Assembly (NCBI GenBank): GCA_025061865.1
Contig: JANXAA010000065.1
Location: 1-9,052 of the forward strand
Origin: Acidobacteriota bacterium
Lineage (GTDB): Bacteria; Acidobacteriota; HRBIN11
Length of the DNA stretch: 9,052 nucleotides
Direction: 5' to 3'
Shown: positions 1-6,353 of the stretch, piece by piece
Position numbering within the stretch: position 1 is the stretch's first letter
Layout of the letters: the number at the start of each line of letters is the position of its first letter
The notes under the pieces: generated by a model
Told to the model about the DNA's origin: nothing
Databases searched by the model: none
The model's input: only the letters and a program-made list of their open reading frames with translations
Program-made: the position numbers and the translations under genes

Positions 1-522
1 GGGGAGGCCGCCCACCGCATAGTAGAAAGCGGGCGCAAGCCACCCGTCACATGCGTTTTCGGCTACGGACTCGATGACGGCGCTCACGACGTGGGGACCG
101 TCGAGGTTCTGGGTCGGGCGACTGACTAGATGGTAGCCGACCCGGTAGCGAGCCGCCGCTAAATCGCCGACTGTCAGGAGTTGCCGGATTTCCTGGGCGG
201 CCCGGAATAGGCCCCGGACCGAAAACGTCATCTTAAGGGCCAGGGCCTGAAGCAGGATGCACGGAAGGACCGGCAGGTACCGGGCCCCGACCTCCCAGAG
301 CCAGGCGGCGAAGGACCATATCAACAAGCCAGTCCCACAGGCTAGGGTTCCGTGAAGGAAGCGGCCCACGGCTTTTTGAGTCGTGACCCGTCGCTCCCAG
401 CCGGCCAACATACGACCCATCCAGGCGACGGGGTGCCAGCGGTTCGGCGGGTCGCCGAATCCGATATCCATGGCCACCGCTAAGAGCCAAGTCACTACGG
501 CTGAGTCCTCCCCGGAGGTCAT
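1..522 (-). CDS. cbiB: CbiB/CobD adenosylcobinamide-phosphate synthase, N-terminal 174 residues (cut by window edge)
   Basis: Membrane enzyme of the cobalamin pathway that attaches (R)-1-amino-2-propanol or its phosphate to adenosylcobyric acid. The reading frame was translated by hand from an ATG at 522 and stays open for 174 codons to base 1; the family is usually a little over 300 residues, so roughly half is visible. Recognisable family blocks are GDPPNRWHPVAWMG (residues 23-36), VSRPTQNLD (133-141) and SAVIESVAENACDG followed by APAFYYAVGGLP (147-174). Hydrophobic segments lie around residues 8-20, 60-78 and 83-97. The ATG overlaps the cbiZ stop codon as ATGA (519-522), with an AGAGGT-type ribosome binding site about 9 bases upstream, so translation is probably coupled to cbiZ. 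That fits the chemistry: the CbiZ product is the CbiB substrate. In some nomenclature this gene is called cobD. Identity is very likely. Confidence 0.93.
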   Translation of the reverse strand, partial: MTSGEDSAVVTWLLAVAMDIGFGDPPNRWHPVAWMGRMLAGWERRVTTQKAVGRFLHGTLACGTGLLIWSFAAWLWEVGARYLPVLPCILLQALALKMTFSVRGLFRAAQEIRQLLTVGDLAAARYRVGYHLVSRPTQNLDGPHVVSAVIESVAENACDGWLAPAFYYAVGGLP

Positions 523-1163
523 GAACAAGCTACCTCTAAGACCCTACGCACGGCTCGACCGATCAGCCATCCGACCAGCGTGGCTGGTCCCGCATAGGGA
601 ATTCTGGGGGTTCCCAGCGGACAGGCGACAGCGACAGCGTCCGTGGGCGTGCCTGTCGCCAACCATCCCTCGGGCGTCCGGACTTCCCATTGGGCCAACA
701 CGGCTGCCTTCGCTTCTGTAGTCGTAATGACGGCATTGACCATAGCGGCCGGATGAAGGGGTTGATCGACCGCAATAAACAGGTTGATCGTGCCCGGGTG
801 ACTCCCTAAGACAGGTCGGCTGAGTCCTGCGGCTGTCGCATGGCTCAGGCCGACCGTGGCCCATACCGATACGGTCAGGCCTCCGCAGTGTTCCGTCGTC
901 CCTACAAAGCGGTTGGGTAGGACGGCTGTCAGGAAACCGACAAAGGGCTCTCGAAGGCCCAAGGGCTGGGCCCAAACCCGCAAGTCCGCCGCTGGATCGG
1001 GCGAGTCGTAGTCTCGGGGTACATAACGGATAAGGACCGTACGGGTCCGGACCCAACCGCCTCCGACAGGGGCGGAGCTCAAGACCCAGTGCAAACGCCG
1101 GTGCTCGATGACGTGAGCGTCCTGGAACCGTCGTACACGCCAGCCGACCATTTCCTGTCCCAT
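519..1163 (-). CDS. cbiZ: CbiZ adenosylcobinamide amidohydrolase
   Basis: CbiZ hydrolyses the amide joining the corrin ring to the aminopropanol arm of adenosylcobinamide, and in some bacteria of pseudocobalamin, giving adenosylcobyric acid for rebuilding. The 214-residue protein is near family length. Conserved blocks are GLSRPVLGSHPGTINLFI (residues 113-130), NAVITTTEAKAAVL (143-156), ATGTPTDAVAVA (169-180) and YAGPATLVGWLIGRAV (190-205). No signal peptide or membrane segment is seen, so it is cytoplasmic. ATG at 1163 lies 3 bases after the cobS stop. The binding site there is weak (GTAGG close to the ATG), and an internal ATG at codon 5 is a possible alternative, so coupling to cobS is likely. 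It overlaps cbiB by four bases. CbiZ is best known from archaea and is regarded in bacteria as horizontally acquired; I see no local base-composition break supporting recent transfer. Confidence 0.9.
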   Translation of the reverse strand: MGQEMVGWRVRRFQDAHVIEHRRLHWVLSSAPVGGGWVRTRTVLIRYVPRDYDSPDPAADLRVWAQPLGLREPFVGFLTAVLPNRFVGTTEHCGGLTVSVWATVGLSHATAAGLSRPVLGSHPGTINLFIAVDQPLHPAAMVNAVITTTEAKAAVLAQWEVRTPEGWLATGTPTDAVAVACPLGTPRIPYAGPATLVGWLIGRAVRRVLEVACS

Positions 1164-1166
1164 CGC

Positions 1167-1970
1167 CTACGGATGAACGGCCCTACCCATCGCATGCACA
1201 GCCCACAGCCACACCAGGAGGCCCCACTCGTGAGCGGCCCCCAGGGTATCGCCCGTGTAGCCTCCGAGACGCCACGCCAGGTATCCCGTCCAAGCCGCCG
1301 CCACGCCTCCGACGGCTGCCAAGGGTAGAACAAAGGGAAACCCAGAGTCTTGCACACCGGCCGATGCCCCATAAGCCAGAAGATTGACGCCGATACCGAC
1401 CCACGCCGAGGCCCGTCGGCGACTGAAGGCATAGGCCAAGCCCTCAGGCCCCCGAACGTCCCGGAGTCCCACCATCGGCCCCAGCATCGCCAACGTCCCG
1501 GCCATAGGGGCCAGAAGCCAGGCTGTCTGGAACCAGTCCTCGGGCAAAGTCGCCGTCAGGACGACCCGAGCCAAGAGGTCCAGCGTCAGGGCCGTCCCAC
1601 CCCAGACGCCTAAATGGACGTCTTTTAGGATCCGGAGCACCTCGTCCCGTGTCCGATGACCCCATAGGGCATCCCACGAGTCGGCCCAGCCGTCTAAGTG
1701 GAGGGCGCCCGTCAGGAGGACCTCTCCGACGGTCACCGTTAAGGCCCAAACCCAAGGCCGACCTGGGACTACGGCGATGACAATCCCCGCCCAGCCCCAC
1801 AGTAGAACACCCCGGAGAAGGCCGACGACTCCAAAGAAGACGGGCGCTCCATCGGGATTCCACCGAAACGGGACAGGGGGCCGAACGACCGTCAGGAACG
1901 CCCACGCCGTCCAAAAGCCATCCCAAAGGTACCGAAGAAACTGACTGATTCGGCCCTGCCGGGTTGGCAT
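1167..1970 (-). CDS. cobS: CobS adenosylcobinamide-GDP ribazoletransferase (cobalamin synthase)
   Basis: Integral membrane enzyme for the last joining step: it condenses adenosylcobinamide-GDP with alpha-ribazole or its 5'-phosphate to give the complete cobamide. The 267 residues are close to the usual 240-270. The signature GALHLDGWADSWDALWG (residues 88-104) followed by ILKDVHLGVWG (114-124) matches the family's metal-binding acidic motif and KDS-G region; family members usually have DG where this has DA at residues 100-101. A second conserved block, GGYTGDTLGAAHEWG (236-250), is near the C terminus. Several hydrophobic stretches (about 45-66, 74-90, 125-140, 148-168, 190-203 and 210-230) fit a polytopic protein. 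ATG at 1970 has GGAAG about 5 bases upstream and lies 45 bases after cobT. Stop TAG is 3 bases before cbiZ. Confidence 0.93.
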   Translation of the reverse strand: MPTRQGRISQFLRYLWDGFWTAWAFLTVVRPPVPFRWNPDGAPVFFGVVGLLRGVLLWGWAGIVIAVVPGRPWVWALTVTVGEVLLTGALHLDGWADSWDALWGHRTRDEVLRILKDVHLGVWGGTALTLDLLARVVLTATLPEDWFQTAWLLAPMAGTLAMLGPMVGLRDVRGPEGLAYAFSRRRASAWVGIGVNLLAYGASAGVQDSGFPFVLPLAAVGGVAAAWTGYLAWRLGGYTGDTLGAAHEWGLLVWLWAVHAMGRAVHP

Positions 1971-2015
1971 GCATCTTCCAGGAGGTGATGAGGCCGGGGG
2001 TCCGTAGTCGGACCA

Positions 2016-3080
2016 TTAACGGGTCAGGCCGACCTGCGAGAAAGTCCATACACGGCGGTGAAGCTCGGTCGCCAGCCGTAGAAGAGGTATAGCCATCAGG
2101 GCTCCCGTCCCCTCGCCCAAGCGCATTCCCCACCGCAAGAGGGGTTCCCATCCGAGCCACCGAAGAAGAATCCCGTGGCCAGGCTCAGCACTCTCGTGGC
2201 AGGCAATCAGGAACGTCTCTAAGCCGGGCATAAGCTGAACGGCGCAGGCCGCTGCAGCTGTCGAGATAAACCCATCCACGAGGCCGGCGACCCCCTCCGT
2301 CCCGCAGGCAAGGAAGGCTCCGACCATGGCGCACACTTCCAGACCGCCCCAATAAGTCAGGGCATCCCGTACGGTCCGGACCCGGTCCGCCCAGCGCTTT
2401 AGAGCTTGGTAGACGACGATCCGCTTCCGGTCGAGCCGCTCGGCGGGTAGGTCAGCCCCAGGGCCGACGACAGCCTCGACGGGGGCACCTGTCAGCCACG
2501 CCGTCAGGACACTGGCGACCGTCGTATTCCCGATACCCATCTCGCCGACGGCCAGGACATCGAGCCCGTGATTTCGGATCAACCGACGAGCCGTCTCATA
2601 ACCCAGCTCGACGGCCTGAGCGGTTTCCTCGGGCGTCAGGGCTGGCTCCCTTAAGAAATTGCGCGTCCCGAGGCGGACAGGTTGGTCGACCCATAGGACG
2701 ACCTCAGGCGCCGTGGGAGAGGCCCCGATGGGCTCAGCGACCCCGGCGTTGATGACGGCCATCCGGCCCTCGACGGCCCGGACCAGGGCATTGCACGTGC
2801 CGCCGCCTCGGAGGAACACTTCGACCATGGTGCGGGTCACAGCCGACGGATAGGCCGTGACGCCCTCGGCGACGATGCCGTGGTCGCCGGCGGCCAACAA
2901 TAACCCCGGCCGGTCGACGTGGGGCATCGCTGTCCCCTGGATCGCCGCCAGACGCTCGACGACCTCATGGCACCGCCCCATGGCCCGGAGAGGCATCAAA
3001 AGCTCCCCGGCCCGAGACCGGGCTTGCTCGATAGCCGTAAGGTCTAGTTCACGGAGGCGCAGTGGACGGTCCCAAAACAA
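2016..3080 (-). CDS. cobT: CobT nicotinate-nucleotide:dimethylbenzimidazole phosphoribosyltransferase
   Basis: Cytoplasmic enzyme that transfers phosphoribose from nicotinate mononucleotide to the lower-ligand base, making alpha-ribazole phosphate for CobS. It is 354 residues, typical length. Family blocks in order: AAGDHGIVAEGVTAYP (residues 63-78), VTRTMVEVFLRGGGTCNAL (81-99), VGEMGIGNTTVAS (178-190), CHESAEPGHG (294-303) and MRLGEGTGALMA (319-330). The Glu of LGEGTG (residue 323) corresponds to the known catalytic glutamate. The start is TTG at 3080, inside the 3' end of cobU, with an AAAGGAGA ribosome binding site about 8-9 bases upstream. No in-frame ATG lies nearby, and the protein aligns from its first residues. 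It overlaps cobU by 32 bases, so expression is probably linked. The base it prefers cannot be told from sequence alone. Confidence 0.95.
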   Translation of the reverse strand: MFWDRPLRLRELDLTAIEQARSRAGELLMPLRAMGRCHEVVERLAAIQGTAMPHVDRPGLLLAAGDHGIVAEGVTAYPSAVTRTMVEVFLRGGGTCNALVRAVEGRMAVINAGVAEPIGASPTAPEVVLWVDQPVRLGTRNFLREPALTPEETAQAVELGYETARRLIRNHGLDVLAVGEMGIGNTTVASVLTAWLTGAPVEAVVGPGADLPAERLDRKRIVVYQALKRWADRVRTVRDALTYWGGLEVCAMVGAFLACGTEGVAGLVDGFISTAAAACAVQLMPGLETFLIACHESAEPGHGILLRWLGWEPLLRWGMRLGEGTGALMAIPLLRLATELHRRVWTFSQVGLTR

Positions 3081-3618
3081 GGCCAGCGTCTCCTTTCAAC
3101 CACACCGGTAAGCCGGCCACTGCGAAGACCACCCAGTCGGCCTGTTCGGCAAACCGTTGGTGGAGCCACCCAGCCATGTCCCGAAAACGCCGACCGACGG
3201 GGGTCATCGGTACGACGCCGAGGCCCACCTCACTGGATACAAAGACGACTGGCGCTGGGCATCGGGCCACCGCCTCAAGGAGCCCGTCCACCTGTTGCAA
3301 AATGTGGCCGTCAGACGCCTCACGAGCCACCAATCGGCTGAGCCAGAGGGTCAGACAGTCGACGACGGCGATCTGGGCCGCCCGAGGCAGACGCGTTAGG
3401 GATTCTGCAAGATCGAACCCGGTCTCGATAGTATGCCATGCGTCCTGGCGGTCCCGGCGATGCCGCTCGATACGAGCCTGGAACTCGGGATCGGCGGGAT
3501 CGGCTTCGGCCGTGGCAAGATAGAAACGTGGGGCCGGAAACGCCTGGCCGATCCGCAAGGCCAGGCGCGTCTTACCGCTTCGGGCCCCCCCGAGGATCAA
3601 ACCCATCCGCCACGGCAT
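3049..3618 (-). CDS. cobU: CobU bifunctional adenosylcobinamide kinase / adenosylcobinamide-phosphate guanylyltransferase
   Basis: Phosphorylates adenosylcobinamide and then transfers GMP to it, giving adenosylcobinamide-GDP for CobS. With the start at 3618 it has 189 residues, the normal family length. It begins MPWRMGLILGGARSGKT, with the P-loop GGARSGKT at residues 10-17. RIERHRRDR (49-57) contains the His position guanylylated in the family (residue 53). VVDCLTLWLS follows, and EVGLGVVPMTPVGRRFRD with QRFAEQADWV forms the conserved C-terminal part. The frame is open up to 3726, but the extra 36 residues have no family similarity. ATG 3618 is chosen because AAGGTG lies 6 bases before it; ATG 3606 is an alternative. 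It overlaps cobT by 32 bases. Co-occurrence with CbiZ gives two cobinamide salvage routes. Confidence 0.93.
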   Translation of the reverse strand: MPWRMGLILGGARSGKTRLALRIGQAFPAPRFYLATAEADPADPEFQARIERHRRDRQDAWHTIETGFDLAESLTRLPRAAQIAVVDCLTLWLSRLVAREASDGHILQQVDGLLEAVARCPAPVVFVSSEVGLGVVPMTPVGRRFRDMAGWLHQRFAEQADWVVFAVAGLPVWLKGDAGLVLGPSTAPP

Positions 3619-3678
3619 GGCCCACACCTTTAATAGGGCAATAAGGCAGTGGAGCCGTTGAATTTTGAATGCCAAGGA

Positions 3679-3720
3679 CTTAGGGCTTCGCAGGAGGTTC
3701 TGGCCTCCCAGGACCCTAGG
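3679..3720 (-). other. Inverted repeat in the btuB-cobU intergenic region
   Basis: The 108-base gap between the receptor stop and cobU contains nested complementary arms: CTTAGGG (3679-3685) with CCCTAGG (3714-3720), one G-T pair, and inside it GGAGG (3693-3697) with CCTCC (3704-3708) around a 6-base loop. No T-run follows on the transcribed strand, so it is not a good intrinsic terminator. It could protect a processed end or lower read-through from btuB into cobU. I found no convincing promoter in this gap. Confidence 0.4.
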
Positions 3721-3726
3721 CCACAC

Positions 3727-5793
3727 TTACCAGGTCATGTCGAGACCGGCATAGACGGCTCGCTTCTGACCCGTGTAACCGTAGACCTCCTCGTAATCCG
3801 TGTTCAACAGGTTTTCGACCCGTCCGATCAGGGCGACCTGTCGCCAGAAGTTCCACCGAGCCCGCAGGTCGACTCGAATGTACGAGTCCATCTCGACCCG
3901 CTGGGCCGGGGACCGACTCCAGTCGAGGTCCCACCGGCGGCCCTGGTATAGGACGTCCACCCATCCACTCAGGCGGGCTGTCTGGTACCCCAGAGACGCC
4001 GTCGCCCGATGTTTGGGTCTTCGTAGGAGAGGCTGGCCTTCGACGAAACTGAGGTCTGGGGCCGGACCGACGTCGGTCGTCTCCGTATGCGTGAAGGCAT
4101 AGCTCAGGCGAGCGACCAAGCCGCCAATCCGGTACTCGGCGTCGACCTCGACGCCCCGAGCGACAGCTGCCCGGAGGTTCTCATAGTCCGGGACCGTTGG
4201 GTCTGGCCGGCTGACGAAAGTGATGATGTCCCCGAAGCGGTTGTCAAAGTACGTGACCCGCAGGAGGGGCCAGGCAAAGCGGCCCCAATATTCGAAGCCG
4301 ACGTCCCATCCGACGTTTCGCTCGGGCTTGAGGTTCGGATTCCCCGTAGCCCATTGGCCCAGGCCGTGAATTTGAAAGAAGGCCGGAGCCTTGTAGCCGA
4401 ACCCGACCGATCCCCGGAGTTTGAGGGTCCGGATCGGCCAGTAGGCAAGGCTCAGCTCAGGTGCGAGGACGTTCGCATAGTCGGAATGGTGCTCCCATCG
4501 AAGACCGGCCGTTAAACCGAACCGTTTATCCGACGACTCGTAGTCCTCCCGAATATAAAGGGTCGCGGTATTGCGGGTATGTCGGTCCCAATCATTCTGG
4601 TAGATATTCCGGGTTCCGCCGGTCTCGACCGTGTAAGTGCCGCCCAACATGAGGCGGTGGCCACCGGCTGAGTAAGCCGTGTAGGCATTCAGGCGGAGAC
4701 GCCGGTCGAGAAATTCGCTCCAGTACGGCCCGAAGAGGTCGACCGGCGGGCCGTCGTCCGGGTCTTCGTAGCGCCCAGACTGACGAAAGAAACCGACGTC
4801 TAAGCGAGTCGTCCACCGAGCCGACCAAGCGGCTGTCCACTCAAAGCCGACGATGTGCTCTTTCGCCCGTTGGAACTGACTGGGGTCTGGAATATCGAAG
4901 CGGTCTCCGGCACCCGTCGTCGGGAAGTGGACCTCGTAGTCGCCGAACCGATACCGGAGGGCCCAAGCATGGCCCTTGGGGAGTTCGGCCCCGATCTGGA
5001 CGGAAGCCGACCTGCCCTCGTATTCATCGTTGACCGGCAGCTGGCGGTCACTCCACAGGCCGCCGAGGCTCAGGCTGTAATTCCAGCCCCGACCCAGGGC
5101 GCCGTCGGAGGCCAACGTCCCGCCGAACGTCTGGAAGCTCCCGCCCAGGCCCGAAAACCGGACCTTGGGCCGTCCTACGCCCTTACGGGTCGAAATGCGC
5201 ACGACGGCCGTGACGGCTTCGGAGCCATAAACGGTACTCCCAGGACCCTTGAGGATTTCAATCCGTTCGACGTTGTCGAGGGGTAGGTAGGCGAATTCGT
5301 AAAAGCCGCCGATTTGATTCACAGGGACGTTGTCGACTAAGACCAGTGTGTAGCTCGAGGCCCCACCCCGGACGAACAGGGAGGTCGTCGAACCCGGGAG
5401 CGTGCCCGTCGTGACGATATTGAGGACACCATGAAACCGCAGGACGTCAGCGACCGTTTTGAAGCCCGCCGCCTGAGCATCGGCGGTACGAACCACGACG
5501 ACATCCCGACCGGTTGTCCGGACGTCGTCGGGCACATCCTGGGCCACGACAATGACTGTCTCATGGGGAATCGGCAGGGGATAGGGTTTGGGAACCTCTT
5601 GGGCCCCCACAACACTTCCCATCAGGGTCAGACCTAAGACCAGGAAAAAGAGGGTGTGGTTTGTCTTGGAGGAGGACCCATAGTGGGTGCCCCATGACAA
5701 GTCGGAAATCCCGCAGAAGGTTAGACCTGAATCCCCTCTCCATAGAGGGGATCGTCGCATGAAAGAAGTCGAAATTTGACGAAGGTGGCGCAT
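3727..5793 (-). CDS. btuB: TonB-dependent outer-membrane receptor, BtuB-like (corrinoid uptake)
   Basis: Energy-coupled outer-membrane beta-barrel, inferred to import cobalamin and other corrinoids because a cobalamin riboswitch precedes it and cob genes follow. It is 688 residues. A hydrophobic core at residues 46-61 with likely cleavage after VVGA (about 64) gives export. A TonB-box-like ETVIVVA is at 78-84. The plug domain runs from about 95 to 205 with VADVLRFHGVLNI, LFVRGGASSYTLVLVDNVPVNQ (139-160), VERIEILKGPGSTVYG (175-190) and ISTRKG. The barrel fills the rest and ends YAGLDMTW, an aromatic C terminus. The start at 5793 has an excellent GAGGAGGT site 6 bases upstream, but this leaves an unusually long, poorly signal-like extension of about 45 residues before the hydrophobic core; TTG at 5700 is the alternative. 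The usual GGVINI near the plug end reads TAVVRI. Substrate specificity rests on context, not on the protein alone. Confidence 0.9.
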   Translation of the reverse strand: MRHLRQISTSFMRRSPLWRGDSGLTFCGISDLSWGTHYGSSSKTNHTLFFLVLGLTLMGSVVGAQEVPKPYPLPIPHETVIVVAQDVPDDVRTTGRDVVVVRTADAQAAGFKTVADVLRFHGVLNIVTTGTLPGSTTSLFVRGGASSYTLVLVDNVPVNQIGGFYEFAYLPLDNVERIEILKGPGSTVYGSEAVTAVVRISTRKGVGRPKVRFSGLGGSFQTFGGTLASDGALGRGWNYSLSLGGLWSDRQLPVNDEYEGRSASVQIGAELPKGHAWALRYRFGDYEVHFPTTGAGDRFDIPDPSQFQRAKEHIVGFEWTAAWSARWTTRLDVGFFRQSGRYEDPDDGPPVDLFGPYWSEFLDRRLRLNAYTAYSAGGHRLMLGGTYTVETGGTRNIYQNDWDRHTRNTATLYIREDYESSDKRFGLTAGLRWEHHSDYANVLAPELSLAYWPIRTLKLRGSVGFGYKAPAFFQIHGLGQWATGNPNLKPERNVGWDVGFEYWGRFAWPLLRVTYFDNRFGDIITFVSRPDPTVPDYENLRAAVARGVEVDAEYRIGGLVARLSYAFTHTETTDVGPAPDLSFVEGQPLLRRPKHRATASLGYQTARLSGWVDVLYQGRRWDLDWSRSPAQRVEMDSYIRVDLRARWNFWRQVALIGRVENLLNTDYEEVYGYTGQKRAVYAGLDMTW
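5731..5752 (-). other. Perfect 9-bp hairpin near the 5' end of btuB
   Basis: Arms ATCCCCTCT (5731-5739) and AGAGGGGAT (5744-5752) are perfectly complementary around a 4-base loop. It falls in codons 14-21 of the receptor, before the signal-peptide core. No T-run follows, so it is not an intrinsic terminator; an effect on initiation or early elongation is possible. Confidence 0.5.
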
Positions 5794-5796
5794 GGC

Positions 5797-5844
5797 TCGA
5801 CCTCCTCACTGCTAAGTTGATGCGTGGCCAGCCGAGGAGGCCGA
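5797..5844 (-). promoter_or_regulatory. Ribosome binding site of btuB with sequestering hairpin (translational expression platform)
   Basis: The btuB ribosome binding site, GAGGAGG at 5801-5807, is 7 bases before the ATG. Upstream in the RNA, bases 5834-5844 (UCGGCCUCCUC) pair with 5797-5807 (GAGGAGGUCGA) in an 11-bp helix with a single G-U, closing a 26-base loop. All of the binding site is inside the helix, so the folded form should block initiation. The upstream arm also has a competing partner: GAGGCCG at 5885-5891 pairs perfectly with its CGGCCUC (5837-5843). This is the layout expected of a translational riboswitch platform, although it sits far from the aptamer. Confidence 0.65.
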
Positions 5845-6085
5845 TCTTCCCGAGGCGGACGCCAGACCGTCATGGCCCCTTACACGGCCTCGTCCCGGGA
5901 GTCCAGCAGCCGGGACGGCTCAGCGAGACGTCCCTACAGGAGAGGGCCGGGACAAGGGACCTCGATGTAAGACTCCATCGACACGACCGGGACTTTCCCG
6001 TGACGGTGGTCAGCGTCCACGGAGGGACTCGACGAGAGGAGTGAAGGTCGGCGGGTCACCCCAGCGTGCCTTCACGGCCTCACGG
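5845..6085 (-). other. Long hairpin-rich leader between the cobalamin aptamer and the btuB platform
   Basis: This transcribed leader has no convincing gene but contains a run of complementary arms. In + coordinates these are 6041-6047 with 6069-6075 (GTGAAGG/CCTTCAC); 5988-6000 (CGGGA/TCCCG around a 3-base loop); 5963-5967 with 5976-5980 (CGATG/CATCG); 5930-5935 with 5955-5960 (GTCCCT/AGGGAC); and 5891-5898 with 5910-5917 (CGTCCCGG/CCGGGACG). None is followed by a T-run. A 50-codon frame (5873 to 5721) overlaps the receptor start out of frame and is not supported. I recognise no known RNA family in it. Confidence 0.5.
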
Positions 6086-6298
6086 CTTCTCTCCGCGGAG
6101 AAGACCGGTGAGCAGGACCAGGCAGGTCTTCCGGCTCCCGGATCGTCCTACTCGCGCTACCTTCCCAGGAGGACCCGGGCGGCTCCTCCCAGTGGCATAT
6201 CTGCGCTTTCGTCCCCGGTCACGGCGGCGGGACCGCAGGGGATTCACACCCCTTTCCCTTTTGGCCCCCCTATTGGGGAGCACACCTGGCCCCGGCTG
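6086..6298 (-). ncRNA. Cobalamin (adenosylcobalamin-type) riboswitch aptamer
   Basis: Read on the minus strand, the conserved landmarks occur in order. A 5' helix strand CCAGGTGTG (6281-6289) is followed by the AAAAGGGAA-type block (about 6254-6262), GGTGTGAATCCCC (6238-6250), then GCGGTCCCGCC, GCCACTG (6190-6196), GGGAAGG (6161-6167) and the B12 box GAGCCGGAAGACCTGCC (6121-6137). CAGGT in the 5' strand pairs with ACCTG of the box. GGAGGA (6184-6189) and TCCTCC (6168-6173) form a hairpin whose loop contains CCGC. Downstream, CTTCTC/GAGAAG (6086-6103) form a second hairpin whose loop contains GCGG. These two loops fit the L5-L13 kissing contact of the class. It is the cis-regulator of the btuB-cob operon; bound coenzyme is expected to switch expression off. 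Outer ends are approximate. Confidence 0.93.
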
Positions 6299-6324
6299 GC
6301 TTCTTACTTAACGTACCTAGTCCA

Positions 6325-6353
6325 ATTATAGCTGGACCCGTACCCTAAGTCAA
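6325..6353 (-). promoter_or_regulatory. Sigma70-type promoter of the btuB-cob operon
   Basis: On the minus strand, TTGACT (-35, 6348-6353, 5 of 6 consensus) and TATAAT (-10, 6325-6330, perfect) are separated by exactly 17 bases. The predicted transcript start is near 6318, about 20 bases before the first riboswitch helix, giving a leader of about 525 bases. Position and direction match the riboswitch and receptor. Confidence 0.85.

Noticed and set aside
233..490. 85-residue minus-strand frame inside the cbiB region
   Set aside because: It is a shifted reading of the cbiB sequence; the correct frame from 522 gives clear CbiB motifs.
1976..1990. Perfect AGGAGGTGATG on the plus strand near the cobS start
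   Set aside because: No open frame of useful length follows it on the plus strand; it is antisense to the cobT-cobS junction.
3619..3726. Longer CobU with 36 extra N-terminal residues
   Set aside because: The extra part has no family similarity, and the ATG at 3618 has a good ribosome binding site directly before the P-loop region.
5930..6010. GGGAAAGTCCCGG resembling the 5' block of RNase P RNA
   Set aside because: The other universal RNase P blocks, such as the ACAGA-type 3' strand, are not found; it is better explained as a local hairpin of the leader.
5817..6044. Plus-strand 75-residue frame opposite the btuB leader
   Set aside because: Arg/Pro-rich, no domain, no ribosome binding site, and it lies antisense to the structured leader.
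6041..6331. Plus-strand 81-96 residue frames opposite the riboswitch
   Set aside because: They are the reverse complement of the cobalamin aptamer, whose conserved blocks explain the sequence.
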